A program made the position numbers and the translations under genes. Shown here piece after piece: positions 63,904 through 64,000 of a stretch of DNA of 64,000 nt (positions are counted from its first letter, which is position 1; each line of letters opens with the position of its first letter). The stretch is from positions 372,001-436,000 of the forward strand of contig NZ_PIOB01000003.1 in assembly GCF_002909255.1 (NCBI RefSeq). Direction: 5' to 3'. Below the pieces are notes generated by a model. It did not search any database. It saw nothing but the letters and a program-made list of their open reading frames with translations, and was not told the origin of the DNA. The DNA is from Arenibacter hampyeongensis. GTDB taxonomy: Bacteria; Bacteroidota; Bacteroidia; Flavobacteriales; Flavobacteriaceae.

Positions 63904-64000
63904 CTAATGGTCCATTCGGCTAACTTCTTTGAACTTTAAAAAATTCTCCTCTGATCCAAAGTAGGCAACTTTGTTGTCCACGCCCATCAGTACAATGAAT
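63904..64000 (-). CDS. C-terminal end of a gene cut by the window edge
   Basis: The last residues FIVLMGVDNKVAYFGSEENF and a short tail SRMDH before a TAG stop at 63904. It continues off the window to the right. Too short to identify; the direction matches the copper operon. Confidence 0.45.
   Translation of the reverse strand, partial: FIVLMGVDNKVAYFGSEENFLKFKEVSRMDH

Larger units (their letters stand above)
44581..64000. mobile_element. Integrative element 2 (left part; metal-resistance island)
   Basis: It begins at the second tRNA-half repeat, with its own integrase 177 bases inside. Cargo is copper, mercury and other envelope metal genes to the window edge. No conjugation genes are visible in the window. 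The right end is not seen. Confidence 0.7.

Noticed and set aside
44581-64000. Conjugative element with type IV secretion
   Set aside because: No tra-type genes are visible in the window; only the left part of element 2 is seen, so self-transfer cannot be claimed.

Overview
The window looks like a chromosomal stretch from a marine flavobacterium (Bacteroidota; a Zobellia/Maribacter/Arenibacter-type organism is my inference, not a database result). The grounds are SusC/SusD pairs, an ECF sigma/FecR pair, many S1 sulfatases, Bacteroidetes-type promoters (TTTG-N20-TAnnTTTG) and Bacteroidetes-type tyrosine integrases. It divides into a carbohydrate-utilisation half (1-31 kb) and an accreted mobile half (31.2 kb to the right edge).

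Region 1 (1-10.3 kb, minus strand) is a self-regulated polysaccharide utilisation locus. It runs ECF sigma factor, FecR anti-sigma, STN-domain SusC, SusD, a PhoD-like phosphatase and a sulfatase cut by the window edge. A perfect terminator hairpin lies in the susC leader but points the opposite way, which suggests an antisense RNA. Region 2 (10.4-14.7 kb, minus) is a second operon: DgoK-type kinase, KDPG/KDPGal aldolase, a beta-propeller lactonase and a sulfatase. Together these point to catabolism of a 2-keto-3-deoxy sugar acid released from a sulfated polysaccharide. Region 3 (15.2-20.5 kb) holds a truncated permease, then a plus-strand operon: PVC-type haem dehydrogenase, FG-GAP lipid-free secreted protein and DUF1080 hydrolase.

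Region 4 (20.8-31 kb) contains a sulfatase whose tail is the first domain of a GH78 rhamnosidase; the rest survives only as a decayed remnant. It also has another sulfatase, an NTF2-like protein, an AraC regulator, a PL10 pectate lyase and two Sde182/DUF1593 nucleoside-hydrolase-like proteins, with a decayed third copy. About 270 bp upstream of dgoK is duplicated upstream of the NTF2-like gene, including the probable promoter. Several decayed genes suggest that part of this locus is being lost.

Region 5 (31.23-44.63 kb) is a 13.35-kb integrative mobilizable element between 54-bp direct repeats that are the 3' half of a tRNA gene (probably tRNA-Val). It has an integrase, excisionase-like protein, primase, helicase, MobC, relaxase and a coiled-coil membrane protein. 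Inside it sits a second, XerC/D-like recombinase followed at once by what looks like a gene-cassette array. Each unit starts with GTT-type ends exactly complementary to its own distal AAC-type ends, and the units are separated by large imperfect palindromes. This is integron-like in topology but not canonical. An IS481-family element has landed in the array.

Region 6 (44.58 kb to the right edge) is a second element at the same tRNA site, with its own integrase and a metal-resistance cargo. The cargo comprises a copper P-type ATPase and chaperone, a frameshifted CDF transporter, a methyltransferase, a flavin disulfide reductase, a mer operon (ArsR, MerTP, MerA), an HMA-AraC regulator, and a large envelope copper/haem cluster ending in a multicopper oxidase fused to a CopB-like outer-membrane barrel. 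The tRNA 5' half is not in the window, so the accretion extends past position 64000.
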